A stretch of DNA of 64,000 bases from an uncultured Saprospiraceae bacterium (GTDB taxonomy: Bacteria > Bacteroidota > Bacteroidia > Chitinophagales > Saprospiraceae), in the NCBI GenBank assembly GCA_937980645.1, contig CALJPQ010000010.1, positions 100,797 through 164,796 on the forward strand, in the 5' to 3' direction. The notes under the pieces are model-generated. The model saw only the letters and a program-made list of their open reading frames with translations. It searched no databases and was not told the DNA's origin. Within the stretch, counting starts at the first letter, position 1. Every line of letters begins with the position of its first letter. Of the stretch, positions 18,758 through 27,121 are shown piece by piece. Position numbers and translations under genes: made by a program.

Positions 18758-19957
18758 TCAGGTAATAGGGGTGCTTTGGAGAAGGGTAGGTTGCAGGCTT
18801 AGTGGCAGTGCCGCATGCTGGGGGGCATGCGTGGCGAGTATGTGCGCTATACGCTCGGAAGCTCGCCCATCCCATAGAGGCGGACGAACGGCAGGCGGTA
18901 GTGTAGTTGTCCAGAAATGTTTGAGCCAGGTTATCACCGTTTTTGGCTGATCAGGGCTGAGCAGAACATTGGCCCCGTATTCCAGAGTGATGGGCCGTTC
19001 GGTGCTGGGGCGCAGCGTCAGGCAGGGCACTCCCAGTACGGTAGCTTCTTCCTGGATACCGCCGGAGTCGGTGAGCACGGCACGGGAGTTTTTTTGCAGG
19101 CATATCATGTCCGAATACGGTACGGGGCGAAGCAGAGCCAGAGTTGGGCAGGCACAGAGCTTCGTCCAGAGGCTTGAGTGCTGCAATTTCTGGGCTGTTC
19201 TGGGGTGTACGGGGAAAATAACGGGAGCCTGTCGGCTGACATCCAGTAGTAGTTGGACCAGGTTTTGCAGGCGGTCGGGGTAATCTACGTTTTCGGCGCG
19301 GTGAAACGTACAAAGAACGTGGCCGCTATTCCAGACGCTTGGGAGCGGAAGCAGCTGTTCTGGCTGAGCATAGTGGCTTATGATGTCTGCCGGAGATTTT
19401 CGCTCTGCTGTGGGCAGAATTTGAAGGAGGGCATCAATGAGCACATTGCCGACTAAGTGGATGCGTTCGGGAGCGATGCCTTCGCGCATCAGGTTGGCCA
19501 CGGCAGCGGGTTCGGTGGCAAAAAGTACCTGAGCGAGATGATCGGCCAGGATGCGATTTTGCTCTTCAGCCATGTGGGGATCGCCACAGCGCAGTCCGGC
19601 TTCTACGTGCGCCAACGGGATGCCCGCCCGATGTGCAGCCAAAGCACCGGCGGCGGTGGTAGTAACGTCGCCGATGACGATCATCCAGTCGGGGCGTAAT
19701 GTGCGTAGGAGCGGTTCGATAGCGGCAGCCAACGCCGAGCGGCGGCAGGGTCGGCTTTGGGCATCATCCGCTGTGAAGCAGCGTATGGGTGCAGGCAAGC
19801 CCAGTTCCTCGAAGAAGACGTCGCACATATCAGGCTGTCGGTGCTGCCCGGTATGTAGCAGGAGCGGGCGCACGTGCGGCAGATGGCTCAGCGAATGCCA
19901 AAGGGGGGCAGCCTTGATGAAATTGGGGCGAGCGCCCACGAGTACGGCAGTGGTCAT
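18758..19957 (-). CDS. wecB: UDP-N-acetylglucosamine 2-epimerase, non-hydrolysing (WecB/WbpI-like)
   Basis: The 399-residue protein has the WecB fold and motifs: VGARPNFIKAAPLW at the start, LLLHTGQH, the active-site HVEAGLRCGDPHMAEEQNR, VLCTFHRAENVDYPDRL and VLTDSGGIQEEATVLGVPCLTLR. These enzymes invert C2 of UDP-GlcNAc, or of a diacetamido-uronic derivative in the case of WbpI. Since wbpB and wbpD lie 4 kb away, a WbpI-like role is possible, but the sequence alone cannot separate the two. It differs from classic WecB in having MAEEQNR where MPEEINR is usual, and has an unusually long Pro/Leu-rich tail. It starts 18 nt after the histidine kinase stop, so the two may be co-transcribed. The 174-bp gap to the next gene holds no clear signal. 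Confidence 0.88.
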   Translation of the reverse strand: MTTAVLVGARPNFIKAAPLWHSLSHLPHVRPLLLHTGQHRQPDMCDVFFEELGLPAPIRCFTADDAQSRPCRRSALAAAIEPLLRTLRPDWMIVIGDVTTTAAGALAAHRAGIPLAHVEAGLRCGDPHMAEEQNRILADHLAQVLFATEPAAVANLMREGIAPERIHLVGNVLIDALLQILPTAERKSPADIISHYAQPEQLLPLPSVWNSGHVLCTFHRAENVDYPDRLQNLVQLLLDVSRQAPVIFPVHPRTAQKLQHSSLWTKLCACPTLALLRPVPYSDMICLQKNSRAVLTDSGGIQEEATVLGVPCLTLRPSTERPITLEYGANVLLSPDQPKTVITWLKHFWTTTLPPAVRPPLWDGRASERIAHILATHAPQHAALPLSLQPTLLQSTPIT

Positions 19958-19975
19958 AAGGCCCGAGCGCCAGAC

Positions 19976-21031
19976 TTATGCTTTCTCCAGCGTCAGGCCA
20001 AAGGTAGAGCCTTGCTTTGGGTTGCTACGCACATTGATGGTTTGTTTGTGCGCCTCCACAATGTGTTTGACGATGGATAGCCCCAGCCCAGTGCCGCCGG
20101 CTTCGCGCGAGCGGCTTTTGTCTACGCGATAGAAACGATCGAAGACGTGGGGCAGATCTTTTTCCTCAATACCGATACCGTTATCGCTGACTTCCAGCAA
20201 GATGTGGGTGTCCATGTCGTAGAAGCTCACCTTTGTCGTACCACCCTCGCGACCGTATTTAATGGAATTATCCACAAGGTTGATGAGTACCTGGCGGATG
20301 GCTTCCTTGTCGGCGCGTACGCGGAAGTGCTGGGCTGCGCCTTCTTTATAGCACAGGCGAATGTTTCGCTCACGCGCCTTCATCTCTAAGTCGGCAAACA
20401 CCTCATCGGTCAGGTTGCGAATGTCGAACTCGCGAATATCTAAAAGCATCTGGCCGGACTCCAGCTTGTGGATGGTCTCTAAATCCTGCACGATAGCCTC
20501 CAGGCGATCCACATTTCTGGCTGCCCGCTCCAAATAGTTCATGGCTACGGATGGGTCCTGGATAGCACCGTCGAGCAGGGTGTGGATATACCCCTGGATG
20601 TTAAAAATAGGCGTCTTGAGTTCATGCGAAACATCGCCGATATAGCGGCGCCGATAAGCAGCCAACTTTTCGGACTCTTCGGCTTCGCGTTCGCGAGCTT
20701 CTGCCCATTCGTACACTTCTTGCTCCACATCATCCAGGATATCAGCCTGCCGGGGCTTTCTGGCTACATTCCCTGCTCCCTTATGGCGGTGAATAATCTT
20801 GTAGATGAGCTTTACCCGGCGGTAGATATAGTGCTTGACGAATAAATAGTTCACCAAATAGCCCGTAATGAATACGGCTAAAGCCACTAAGAACAGCTCC
20901 CACAAGGGCAGATGCACCCGCGAGTTGAAATAGCCCAGAACAGCCAGCACCAGCGTTACAAAGAGGCTAGAGGCTAGCGCCGTAATGAGAGCCAGCTGCT
21001 GCGGGCTTTGATTTTTGAACCGAAAAGTCAT
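19976..21031 (-). CDS. Sensor histidine kinase (PhoR-like)
   Basis: A 351-residue membrane kinase with two N-terminal helices (LALITALASSLFVTLVLAVLG and LWELFLVALAVFITGYLVNY) and almost no periplasmic loop, so it probably senses a signal in the membrane or from a partner. A HAMP-like linker follows, then the HisKA H-box IGDVSHELKTPIFNI with His at about residue 142. The ATPase domain has the N-box LINLVDNSIKYG, G1 SDNGIGI, F-box FDRFYRVDKSRS and G2 GGTGLGLSIVKHI. The start at 21031 leaves 52 nt after the response-regulator stop; a longer frame would overlap that gene. It forms a two-component pair with the regulator upstream. The target genes are unknown. Confidence 0.92.
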   Translation of the reverse strand: MTFRFKNQSPQQLALITALASSLFVTLVLAVLGYFNSRVHLPLWELFLVALAVFITGYLVNYLFVKHYIYRRVKLIYKIIHRHKGAGNVARKPRQADILDDVEQEVYEWAEAREREAEESEKLAAYRRRYIGDVSHELKTPIFNIQGYIHTLLDGAIQDPSVAMNYLERAARNVDRLEAIVQDLETIHKLESGQMLLDIREFDIRNLTDEVFADLEMKARERNIRLCYKEGAAQHFRVRADKEAIRQVLINLVDNSIKYGREGGTTKVSFYDMDTHILLEVSDNGIGIEEKDLPHVFDRFYRVDKSRSREAGGTGLGLSIVKHIVEAHKQTINVRSNPKQGSTFGLTLEKA

Positions 21032-21083
21032 GGCATGTTTGACACCCTTCACGCCCAGACGAGCCCTGATGGCCGAAAGGCTT

Positions 21084-21782
21084 CTAAAATTCAAATTTGT
21101 ACCCAATGCCCTTCATCGTTTTGATGTAATGCTCACCGATGCGCTCTCGAAGTTTCCGCACGTGCACATCTATGGTTCGGTGGCCTACGATGACATCACT
21201 ACCCCAAATTTTATCGAAAATTTCTTCGCGCGTAAAGACGCGCCCTGGCCGCGACGCCAACATCCAAAGGATTTCAAACTCTTTCTTAGGCAACTCGATC
21301 GGCTGGCCATTGCGATATACCATGACTTTCAGGCGGTCAATCACTAGGTCATTTGCCTCGATGATGTCCTGCTCTTCGCTCTGGTAGGAGGCGCGGCGCA
21401 GCAGCGCGTTGATGCGGCTGACCAGCACCCGAGGTTTGATGGGCTTGGTGATGTAATCGTCGCCGCCCACGTCTAAAGCCGTAATCTGGGAGAAGTCTTC
21501 ATCGCGGGCGGTCAGGAAAGCAATGGGCGTTTTGGCAAACGTTTTGCTCTTGCGCAGTAGCCGGCAGGTCTCCACACCGTCGAGCTCGGGCATCATGATG
21601 TCCAGCACAATCAGGTCGGGCTTTTCACGCTCGGCGATTTCGAGCGCCGCTTTGCCGTCCTGGGCGGTTACGACCTCGTAGCCTTCTTTGCGCAGGCTGT
21701 ATCGGACGAACTCCAGGATGTCCGGCTCGTCGTCTACCAACAGAATTTTGGGAATTGACTGAGCCTCTTTTACGGTTTTCAT
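21084..21782 (-). CDS. OmpR/PhoB-family response regulator
   Basis: A 232-residue two-domain regulator. The receiver domain begins ILLVDDEPDILEFVRYSL and has the phospho-acceptor Asp in LIVLDIMMPELDG, the Thr in FLTARD and the Lys in DDYITKPIKP. The C-terminal winged helix has the OmpR pattern LTRE-like FTREEIFDKIWGSD and GHRTIDVHVRKLRERIG. The ATG at 21782 is chosen because a promoter box ends only four bases before it and the family start matches. The gene is followed by its histidine kinase and lies divergent from the patatin gene. Such regulators bind DNA as phosphorylated dimers; the regulon cannot be read here. Confidence 0.94.
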   Translation of the reverse strand: MKTVKEAQSIPKILLVDDEPDILEFVRYSLRKEGYEVVTAQDGKAALEIAEREKPDLIVLDIMMPELDGVETCRLLRKSKTFAKTPIAFLTARDEDFSQITALDVGGDDYITKPIKPRVLVSRINALLRRASYQSEEQDIIEANDLVIDRLKVMVYRNGQPIELPKKEFEILWMLASRPGRVFTREEIFDKIWGSDVIVGHRTIDVHVRKLRERIGEHYIKTMKGIGYKFEF

Positions 21783-21786
21783 GCTG

Positions 21787-21794
21787 CAAAAGTA
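21787..21794 (-). promoter_or_regulatory. Promoter -7 box of the two-component operon
   Basis: The minus strand reads TACTTTTG, a perfect -7 box, and only CAGC separates it from the ATG at 21782. If transcription starts at the usual distance, the mRNA has almost no leader. No clear -33 TTTG is visible. Confidence 0.5.
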
Positions 21795-22010
21795 AGGTAG
21801 GGCGATAACGCGGCTATTTGACGTCGAGTTTAAGTAAGTGTTAATTCTCAAAGCAGTATCCAGACCTGCGGCCTGTCAGAAGGGCCAATTACTCTGGTGG
21901 ATACACATCCGGAACCAAAAAGGATGTTGAGGGAGATAAAGGTAGGCAGGGCTGCTGGAGCCGCAAACGCTAAAGTTTGCGTTCTTTGCGGGCACATAAA
22001 AAGCAAATAA

Positions 22011-23081
22011 ATGGCGAAAAAACGACTGTATCGGGTTCTATGTCTGGATGGCGGCGGCATTCGTGGCCTGCTGAGCGCCCATTTGCTGGCGGCTTTGGAA
22101 CAAAAGCTCAATGAGAAATGGCGCGCCCAACACGGCACCGCTCCGGAGCAGCCCTTGCGTCTGGCCCAGTTTTTTGACCTGGTCGCCGGCACCTCAACGG
22201 GGGGTATTCTGGCCTGTGCGCTGCTCTGCCCCGATGAACAGACGCCCGATCGGCCGCGCTACAGTGCCCAGGAGGCCATCAGCCTGTACCGCGACTACGG
22301 ACGGCAAATTTTTTCCAAAACCATCTCCGGGCGCACGGGCGTTACCGCTGTACGGTGGGCGCGCTACGATAGCGGCCCCCTCGAGCGCATCCTGTACGAG
22401 CGCTTTGGCGATACACGCCTGAGCCAACTGTTGCGCCCCTGCCTCATCACCAGCTACGACATCGAAAAGCGCAGGGCGGTCTTCTTTACCTCGCACGACG
22501 CCAAGGAAAAAGGCGAGATGTACGACTACCTCCTGCGCGACGTGGCGCGCTCTACCTCGGCAGCGCCAACCTATTTCCCGCCTCACCACCTGACCTCACT
22601 GGGCGGCCTGGAAAATTCTGCCATTGACGGAGGGCTTTTTGCCAACAACCCCACGATGTGCGCCGTAGTGGAAGCGCTCAAGATTTTTGGTACCAAAACC
22701 GAAAGCGGACGCCCGCGCCTGCTCGAGATGGACGACCTTTTTATCCTCTCTATCGGCACCGGCGTCATCAAAAAGCCCTACTTCTTCCGCCGGGCGCAGA
22801 GCTGGGGCCTGCTTTCCTGGGTGGCACCCATCATTGACATCATGATGACGGGTGTAGCCGAAACTGTGGACTACCAGCTGCGCAAAATCTTCTCCGCCAT
22901 CCAGAAGCCCGAACAGTATGTGCGCATCATGCCCTCACTGGGCACGGCCAGCGATGATATGGACGACGTATCACCGCGCAACCTGCAGGCGCTCAACCAG
23001 GCTGGCATCCAGAACGCCTATGACGCCGATAGCACTTTGGAGCGGGTAGCCGATATGCTGCTCAAAGACTTCGAGGGCTGA
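22011..23081 (+). CDS. Patatin-like phospholipase
   Basis: The 356-residue protein has the complete patatin catalytic set: oxyanion hole LDGGGIRG at about residue 14, nucleophile elbow GTSTGG at about residue 61, and the catalytic Asp in AIDGGLFANNP at about residue 206. Patatins release fatty acids from membrane lipids with a Ser-Asp dyad. No signal peptide or membrane helix is seen, so it is cytoplasmic or peripheral. Neighbours are a response regulator (divergent) and glgC (76 nt downstream). There is no nucleotide cyclase nearby, so it is probably not a CBASS effector. The substrate is unknown. The 158-bp gap upstream shows a weak GTTCTTTG box near 21980 but no other signal. Confidence 0.93.
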   Translation: MAKKRLYRVLCLDGGGIRGLLSAHLLAALEQKLNEKWRAQHGTAPEQPLRLAQFFDLVAGTSTGGILACALLCPDEQTPDRPRYSAQEAISLYRDYGRQIFSKTISGRTGVTAVRWARYDSGPLERILYERFGDTRLSQLLRPCLITSYDIEKRRAVFFTSHDAKEKGEMYDYLLRDVARSTSAAPTYFPPHHLTSLGGLENSAIDGGLFANNPTMCAVVEALKIFGTKTESGRPRLLEMDDLFILSIGTGVIKKPYFFRRAQSWGLLSWVAPIIDIMMTGVAETVDYQLRKIFSAIQKPEQYVRIMPSLGTASDDMDDVSPRNLQALNQAGIQNAYDADSTLERVADMLLKDFEG

Positions 23082-23157
23082 ACAGGCATTTTTCGGCAGA
23101 AAAGCCGTGCGTTTTGGTCGGCACGCTTACATTAGCGCCCAACAACGCGCCTGCTTT

Positions 23158-24429
23158 ATGATTAAAATGATCTGCCTCATCCTCGGCGGAGGCGCCGGCA
23201 CTCGGCTGTATCCCCTGACGGAAAAACGCTCCAAACCTGCCGTGCCTATCGCCGGCAAGTACCGCCTCATTGACATCCCGTTGTCCAACTGCATCAATTC
23301 GGGTGTGCGACGCATGTTTGTGCTGACGCAGTATAATTCAGCCTCGCTCAACGCCCACATCAAAAACGCCTATAACTTCGACCACTTTACCCACGGATTC
23401 GTGGACATCTTAGCTGCCGAACAAACACCGGGCAATTCCTCGTGGTTTCAGGGCACCGCCGATGCCGTACGCCAAAGCCGTAAACACTATGAGCGTCATG
23501 ACTTTGACTACATGCTCATCCTCTCTGGCGACCAACTCTATCAGATGGACTTTGAGGAAATGGCCCTCTGGCACATCGAAAAAAAAGCCGACCTGACCAT
23601 TGCCTGCCTGCCCGTCAATGCCCGCGATGCCGTGGGCTTCGGCATTATGAAAGCCAATAACCAGGGATACATCTCTCGTTTTATCGAAAAACCGAAAGCC
23701 GAACAATTGCCTGATTGGGTGAGCGATGTTAGCCCTGCTTACCAAAAACGGGGGCGCATCTACATGGCTTCTATGGGCATCTATATCTTTAGCCGAAAGG
23801 CCATCAGCGAGCTATTCGATAACAATCCTCAGGCCACCGACTTTGGCAAAGAGATCATTCCTGCGGCCATTGAAAGCGGATATCGTGTAGCGGCTTATCC
23901 GTTCGACGGATATTGGACTGATATCGGTACCATCCGCTCCTTCTTTGAGGCAAATCTGGAACTCACCGACCATATCCCGTCTTTCAATCTTTTCGCTCCT
24001 AAAAAGCCCATCTATACGCGTGGACGCATGCTGCCGCCTGCCAAATTCTATGGCGGTACGCAAATCAACCGCGCTATGGTGGCTGAAGGCTCCATTATTC
24101 ATGCCCGCATGATTGACTTAGCCATTGTCGGCCTTCGCTCGCGCATTGGCGAAAACTCGGTCATTAAAGAGGCCATCATCATGGGCAACGACACCTATCA
24201 GACGCTGGCCGAAATTGCCGCTCATCCAGAAGAAATCCCTCTGGGCGTCGGAGCTAATTGCCACATCGAGCACGCTATTTTAGATAAAGACTGCTGTATC
24301 GGCGATAACGTCCTTATTAAAGGAGGAGCCCATCTTGCCGATACCGAAACGGAATCTTATTGCATTCGCGACGGCATCGTTGTAGTGAAAAAAGGAGCGG
24401 TTATTCCCTCTGGCACCCGCATTATGTAA
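23158..24429 (+). CDS. glgC: Glucose-1-phosphate adenylyltransferase (ADP-glucose pyrophosphorylase)
   Basis: This 423-residue enzyme makes ADP-glucose for glycogen synthesis. It has the nucleotide-binding start ILGGGAGTRLYPLTEKRSKP, the activator and sugar region AGKYRLIDIPLSNCINSG, SGDQLYQMDF, FIEKPK and DGYWTDIGTI. A C-terminal left-handed beta helix follows (residues about 290-420), which in this family binds allosteric effectors. ATG at 23158 is the first start that matches the family; MIKMICLILGG allows 23167 as an alternative. It stands alone, with no glgA, glgB or glgP in the window. A hairpin follows directly and separates it from the opposing lipoprotein gene. Confidence 0.95.
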   Translation: MIKMICLILGGGAGTRLYPLTEKRSKPAVPIAGKYRLIDIPLSNCINSGVRRMFVLTQYNSASLNAHIKNAYNFDHFTHGFVDILAAEQTPGNSSWFQGTADAVRQSRKHYERHDFDYMLILSGDQLYQMDFEEMALWHIEKKADLTIACLPVNARDAVGFGIMKANNQGYISRFIEKPKAEQLPDWVSDVSPAYQKRGRIYMASMGIYIFSRKAISELFDNNPQATDFGKEIIPAAIESGYRVAAYPFDGYWTDIGTIRSFFEANLELTDHIPSFNLFAPKKPIYTRGRMLPPAKFYGGTQINRAMVAEGSIIHARMIDLAIVGLRSRIGENSVIKEAIIMGNDTYQTLAEIAAHPEEIPLGVGANCHIEHAILDKDCCIGDNVLIKGGAHLADTETESYCIRDGIVVVKKGAVIPSGTRIM

Positions 24430-24435
24430 GAAGGA

Positions 24436-24469
24436 CCGGCGTGGCCAGAATGCTCTTTAGCCACGCCGG
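24436..24469. terminator. Hairpin between convergent glgC and lipoprotein genes
   Basis: CCGGCGTGGC and GCCACGCCGG form a perfect 10-bp stem with a 14-nt loop, 7 nt after the glgC stop. There is no strong T tract on either side, so termination may be partial or the hairpin may protect the mRNA end. Confidence 0.5.
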
Positions 24470-24496
24470 GAGTATACCGGTGCCAACGAGATTCGC

Positions 24497-25300
24497 TTAA
24501 TGCAGGTAAACCGCCACAAAACGAGCTGCATACGCCGCGCGGCCTTTCGCGAACGACAGGGTATCGTTGCGGAGAGCATAGTTATCCACCTCCTCAAGTG
24601 CCTTGAGGAATTCACCTTCATATGGTACGTCGGGGCAGGCCATCAAAGTGGAGGCGATCTTGCTAAAGCGGATACGGTAGCCTTCCTCCAGGGTGTAGCC
24701 GCCCATCAGGCGGTTGCAGCCCGTACTGCCAATAACTCGGCCACTGAATTTCAAGATGAGGTGTGCCTCGCGTTTTTGATCCTCCTTAACGGTGATGGGC
24801 TTGCCGTACAACTCGATGAGTTTCCAGTACTTCTCACGCACGTCGTTGTCTGCGTCGTGCTTTGGCAGGCGGTACATTTCGGCCAGATCGCCTTCGATGC
24901 GCTTGCCTTGTTGATCGAGCTGAATGAGGACATTTTCACCGACCTGATAGCGCATGTCGCCTGAAGGCATGTTGGCGCCGACCAAACGAATCTGATTGCC
25001 CGATGCGTCCCATTCGATAGCGCCTTTCTTGCGATAGGTTTCTTTGCTTTTGCCCATGTACTGGGTTGCCATTTCGTACGTGTTGTCGGCTCTGAGTTGA
25101 ATCTGGGTCAGGATGCCTTCGCAGTCGGCGCAAGGCACCACACCGATGTACGTGCCCGGCCAGTCGAGCGAGGTTCGGCTGTTGTCTGCAGGGGTGGGGT
25201 TGCTCGATTTCTGACCAGTCTTCTGGTTACAAGCGGAGAGCGTAAGGAGAATGCCCAGAGCGATAACGCTTATAGGTCGGGCAAAGCACAATGGGAGCAT
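24497..25300 (-). CDS. Lipoprotein with NlpE N-terminal and META domains
   Basis: The 267-residue product begins with a lipoprotein signal peptide ending in the lipobox LSAC (Cys at about residue 24). Residues 45-145 match the NlpE N-terminal domain: WPGTYIGVVPCADCEGI with its CxxC motif, and LRADNTYEM. Residues 155-265 match a META/HslJ domain (YWKLIELYGKPI, STGCNRLMGGYTLE, FSKIASTLMACPD, FLKALEEVDNYAL). NlpE is linked to copper and envelope stress in enterics, and META proteins to heat and antibiotic stress; both are family knowledge. The fusion suggests an envelope-stress lipoprotein. A strong -7 box lies about 40 nt upstream. Confidence 0.9.
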   Translation of the reverse strand: MLPLCFARPISVIALGILLTLSACNQKTGQKSSNPTPADNSRTSLDWPGTYIGVVPCADCEGILTQIQLRADNTYEMATQYMGKSKETYRKKGAIEWDASGNQIRLVGANMPSGDMRYQVGENVLIQLDQQGKRIEGDLAEMYRLPKHDADNDVREKYWKLIELYGKPITVKEDQKREAHLILKFSGRVIGSTGCNRLMGGYTLEEGYRIRFSKIASTLMACPDVPYEGEFLKALEEVDNYALRNDTLSFAKGRAAYAARFVAVYLH

Positions 25301-25341
25301 AGTGGGTCTATTTTGTAGTGATGGTTCAGAGAAATGTTGAA

Positions 25342-25349
25342 CAAAGATA
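25342..25349 (-). promoter_or_regulatory. Promoter -7 box of the NlpE/META lipoprotein gene
   Basis: The minus strand reads TATCTTTG, a perfect TAnnTTTG box, about 42 nt before the lipoprotein ATG at 25300. The expected start of transcription near 25337 would give a leader of about 37 nt. The -33 element is not clear. Confidence 0.55.
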
Positions 25350-25456
25350 CGCCTCTCGCTCTGTCTTGAGGCACACCGCCCGATTATTTTTTAACTTTCT
25401 GCGCAAAATCTCTGTGTTGTCTGTCAGAATTTTTCATTATCCGAAATTGCACTACT

Positions 25457-25930
25457 ATGCGTTGCTCAACTTTCTTTCTGACCATTGTCATGTCGCTGTG
25501 TCTTTGAGGGGCTTTTGGCCAAAAGCCGCTCACTGAGGCTCAGAAGAAGCGGATTTTAGAAAACCGCGAGTTCTTCCTTTCGTACAACATTCTGCTTTCA
25601 GAGTACACTTTCGAGAATGCCGAGCTGAACGATGCGCTTTTGGATGCGACAAAGCATTATGACAGCTGGCGCACACTCCATAAAGCCGGATGGATCGTCA
25701 CGGGTACCGGTTTGGGTATGCTGGCTTTGGGCGCCGTAGGTGGCGGTCTGTTGGCCGTAGACTCTGATGGTGCTTTTGCAGCAGGAGTTGTGCTTCTCGT
25801 TACTGGCATCACCGTGGGTATTCCGTTGGTTGCCATAGGGACACCTCTGCTCATTGTGGCCGGCAGCGACAAAAGGCAGATGCTTAAGGCCATCAGCTAT
25901 GCTCAATGGCTGCAGCAACAGAAGCAGTGA
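25457..25930 (+). pseudogene. Small secreted membrane protein gene with an in-frame TGA in the signal peptide
   Basis: From the ATG at 25457 one frame runs for 157 codons to the stop at 25928-25930, interrupted only by TGA at 25505-25507 (codon 17). The first 22 codons are a typical signal peptide, MRCSTFFLTIVMSLCL-stop-GAFGQ, so the break falls inside it. The mature part (KPLTEAQKKRILENREFF, then a Glu/Asn-rich helix) leads to two hydrophobic segments (GWIVTGTGLGMLALGAVGGGLL and FAAGVVLLVTGITVGIPLVA). I know no function. TGA is a normal stop in other genes here, such as corA, so recoding is unlikely. It is a nonsense mutation or a sequence error. A shorter product from a TTG at 25640 would lack the signal peptide. 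Confidence 0.65.
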
Positions 25931-25957
25931 GTCGTCGTCTTTTTTATCGGTATTGGG

Positions 25958-27115
25958 CTATCCGCCGAATACATCGCGGACGCGCTCGAAGAAGGAGCGG
26001 TCTTCTTTGGTAGGCGCGGGCTTGAAGTTGGGCATGTCGCGCAGTTGCTCCAGCAGGCGTCGCTCTTCATCGGTCAGCTTTTTAGGTGTCCAAATGTTGA
26101 CATGCACGAGCAGATCGCCGCGCCCGCGCCCTTCTAAGGAGGGCAGACCCTTTTCGCGCAATCGGAAAATTTTGCCTGATTGCGTGCCGGCAGGTATTTT
26201 GATACGAGCTCGCCCTTCGAGTGTAGGCACTTCGACTTGAGCGCCCAGGGCAGCGTCGGCGATGTTGATGAAGAGTTCGTACAGGATGTTGCGCCCTTCG
26301 CGCGTGAAGTGCTCGTGGGGAAGTTCTTCGATATTGATAATCAAATCTCCGCTGGGGCCGCCGCGCAGGCCGGCGTTGCCCTTACCCGATACCGAAAGCT
26401 GTATGCCTTCGTATACGCCGGCGGGGATGTCCACCTCGATAGTGTCTTCTTGCATGATGCGGCCTTCGCCCCGGCAGGTCGGGCAGTTGGCCTTTACGGT
26501 CTGCCCTGTGCCGCCGCAGGCTGGGCATGTCGTTGCCGTCTGCATGGCGCCAAAGGGTGTCTGCGTGATACGCCCCACCATGCCGGAGCCTCGACAAGTG
26601 CTGCACGTTTCGACGTCGCTGCTGTTGCGTGCACCGGTGCCGTTGCAGGTAGCACAGCGCACCTGACGACGCACCTTTATTTTTTTATGCACGCCGGTGG
26701 CGATCTCTTCTAAGGTCAATTTAACCCGGATACGCAGGTTGCTCCCACGCTCCCCTCGGCTCTGTGCACGGCTACCAAAGCCGGTGCGACTGCGCCCAAA
26801 AAACTCAGCAAAAAGGTCATCGTCGATGCCGAAGCGTCGCAGGATGTCCTGCATATCCATACTCTCATAATGAGGTGCGGCACCGCTTTGGTTTAGCCCT
26901 TCGTGTCCATAGCGGTCGTAAATAGCGCGCTTCTCCGGGTCGCGCAAGACATCGTAGGCTTCTGCCGCTTCCTTAAACTTTTCTTCGGCAGTTTTATCGC
27001 CCGGATTTTTATCTGGGTGGTATTCAAGGGCTTTTTTACGATAAGCCTTTTTGATTTCGTCTTCGCTGGCGTTTCTCGGTACGCCCAGGATTTCGTAATA
27101 ATCGCGCTTTGTCAT
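25958..27115 (-). CDS. dnaJ: Chaperone protein DnaJ
   Basis: This 385-residue type I Hsp40 stimulates DnaK ATPase and hands over unfolded proteins. The J domain fills residues 1-70 with the HPD motif in [12 protein letters not shown] short Gly/Phe region follows ([14 protein letters not shown]). The zinc-binding domain has four CxxCxGxG motifs: [24 protein letters not shown] and CPTCRGEG. The C-terminal substrate-binding domains follow. It starts 6 nt after grpE and is clearly in one operon with it; dnaK is not in the window. No CIRCE element or heat-shock promoter could be identified upstream of grpE. Confidence 0.97.
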   Translation of the reverse strand: MTKRDYYEILGVPRNASEDEIKKAYRKKALEYHPDKNPGDKTAEEKFKEAAEAYDVLRDPEKRAIYDRYGHEGLNQSGAAPHYESMDMQDILRRFGIDDDLFAEFFGRSRTGFGSRAQSRGERGSNLRIRVKLTLEEIATGVHKKIKVRRQVRCATCNGTGARNSSDVETCSTCRGSGMVGRITQTPFGAMQTATTCPACGGTGQTVKANCPTCRGEGRIMQEDTIEVDIPAGVYEGIQLSVSGKGNAGLRGGPSGDLIINIEELPHEHFTREGRNILYELFINIADAALGAQVEVPTLEGRARIKIPAGTQSGKIFRLREKGLPSLEGRGRGDLLVHVNIWTPKKLTDEERRLLEQLRDMPNFKPAPTKEDRSFFERVRDVFGG

Positions 27116-27121
27116 AGGTCA

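Noticed and set aside
18573..18875. Leftward 100-codon frame spanning the wecB-adhesin gap
   Set aside because: It overlaps the 3' end of wecB and the adhesin signal peptide in another frame and shows no domain or start signal.
22011..23081. Patatin as a CBASS (CapV) effector
   Set aside because: No CD-NTase, Cap2/Cap3 or other CBASS gene is next to it; the neighbours are a two-component system and glgC.
25505..25507. TGA read as selenocysteine or tryptophan
   Set aside because: It falls in a signal peptide, no SECIS-like hairpin is apparent just downstream, and TGA is used as a normal stop in corA and other genes.
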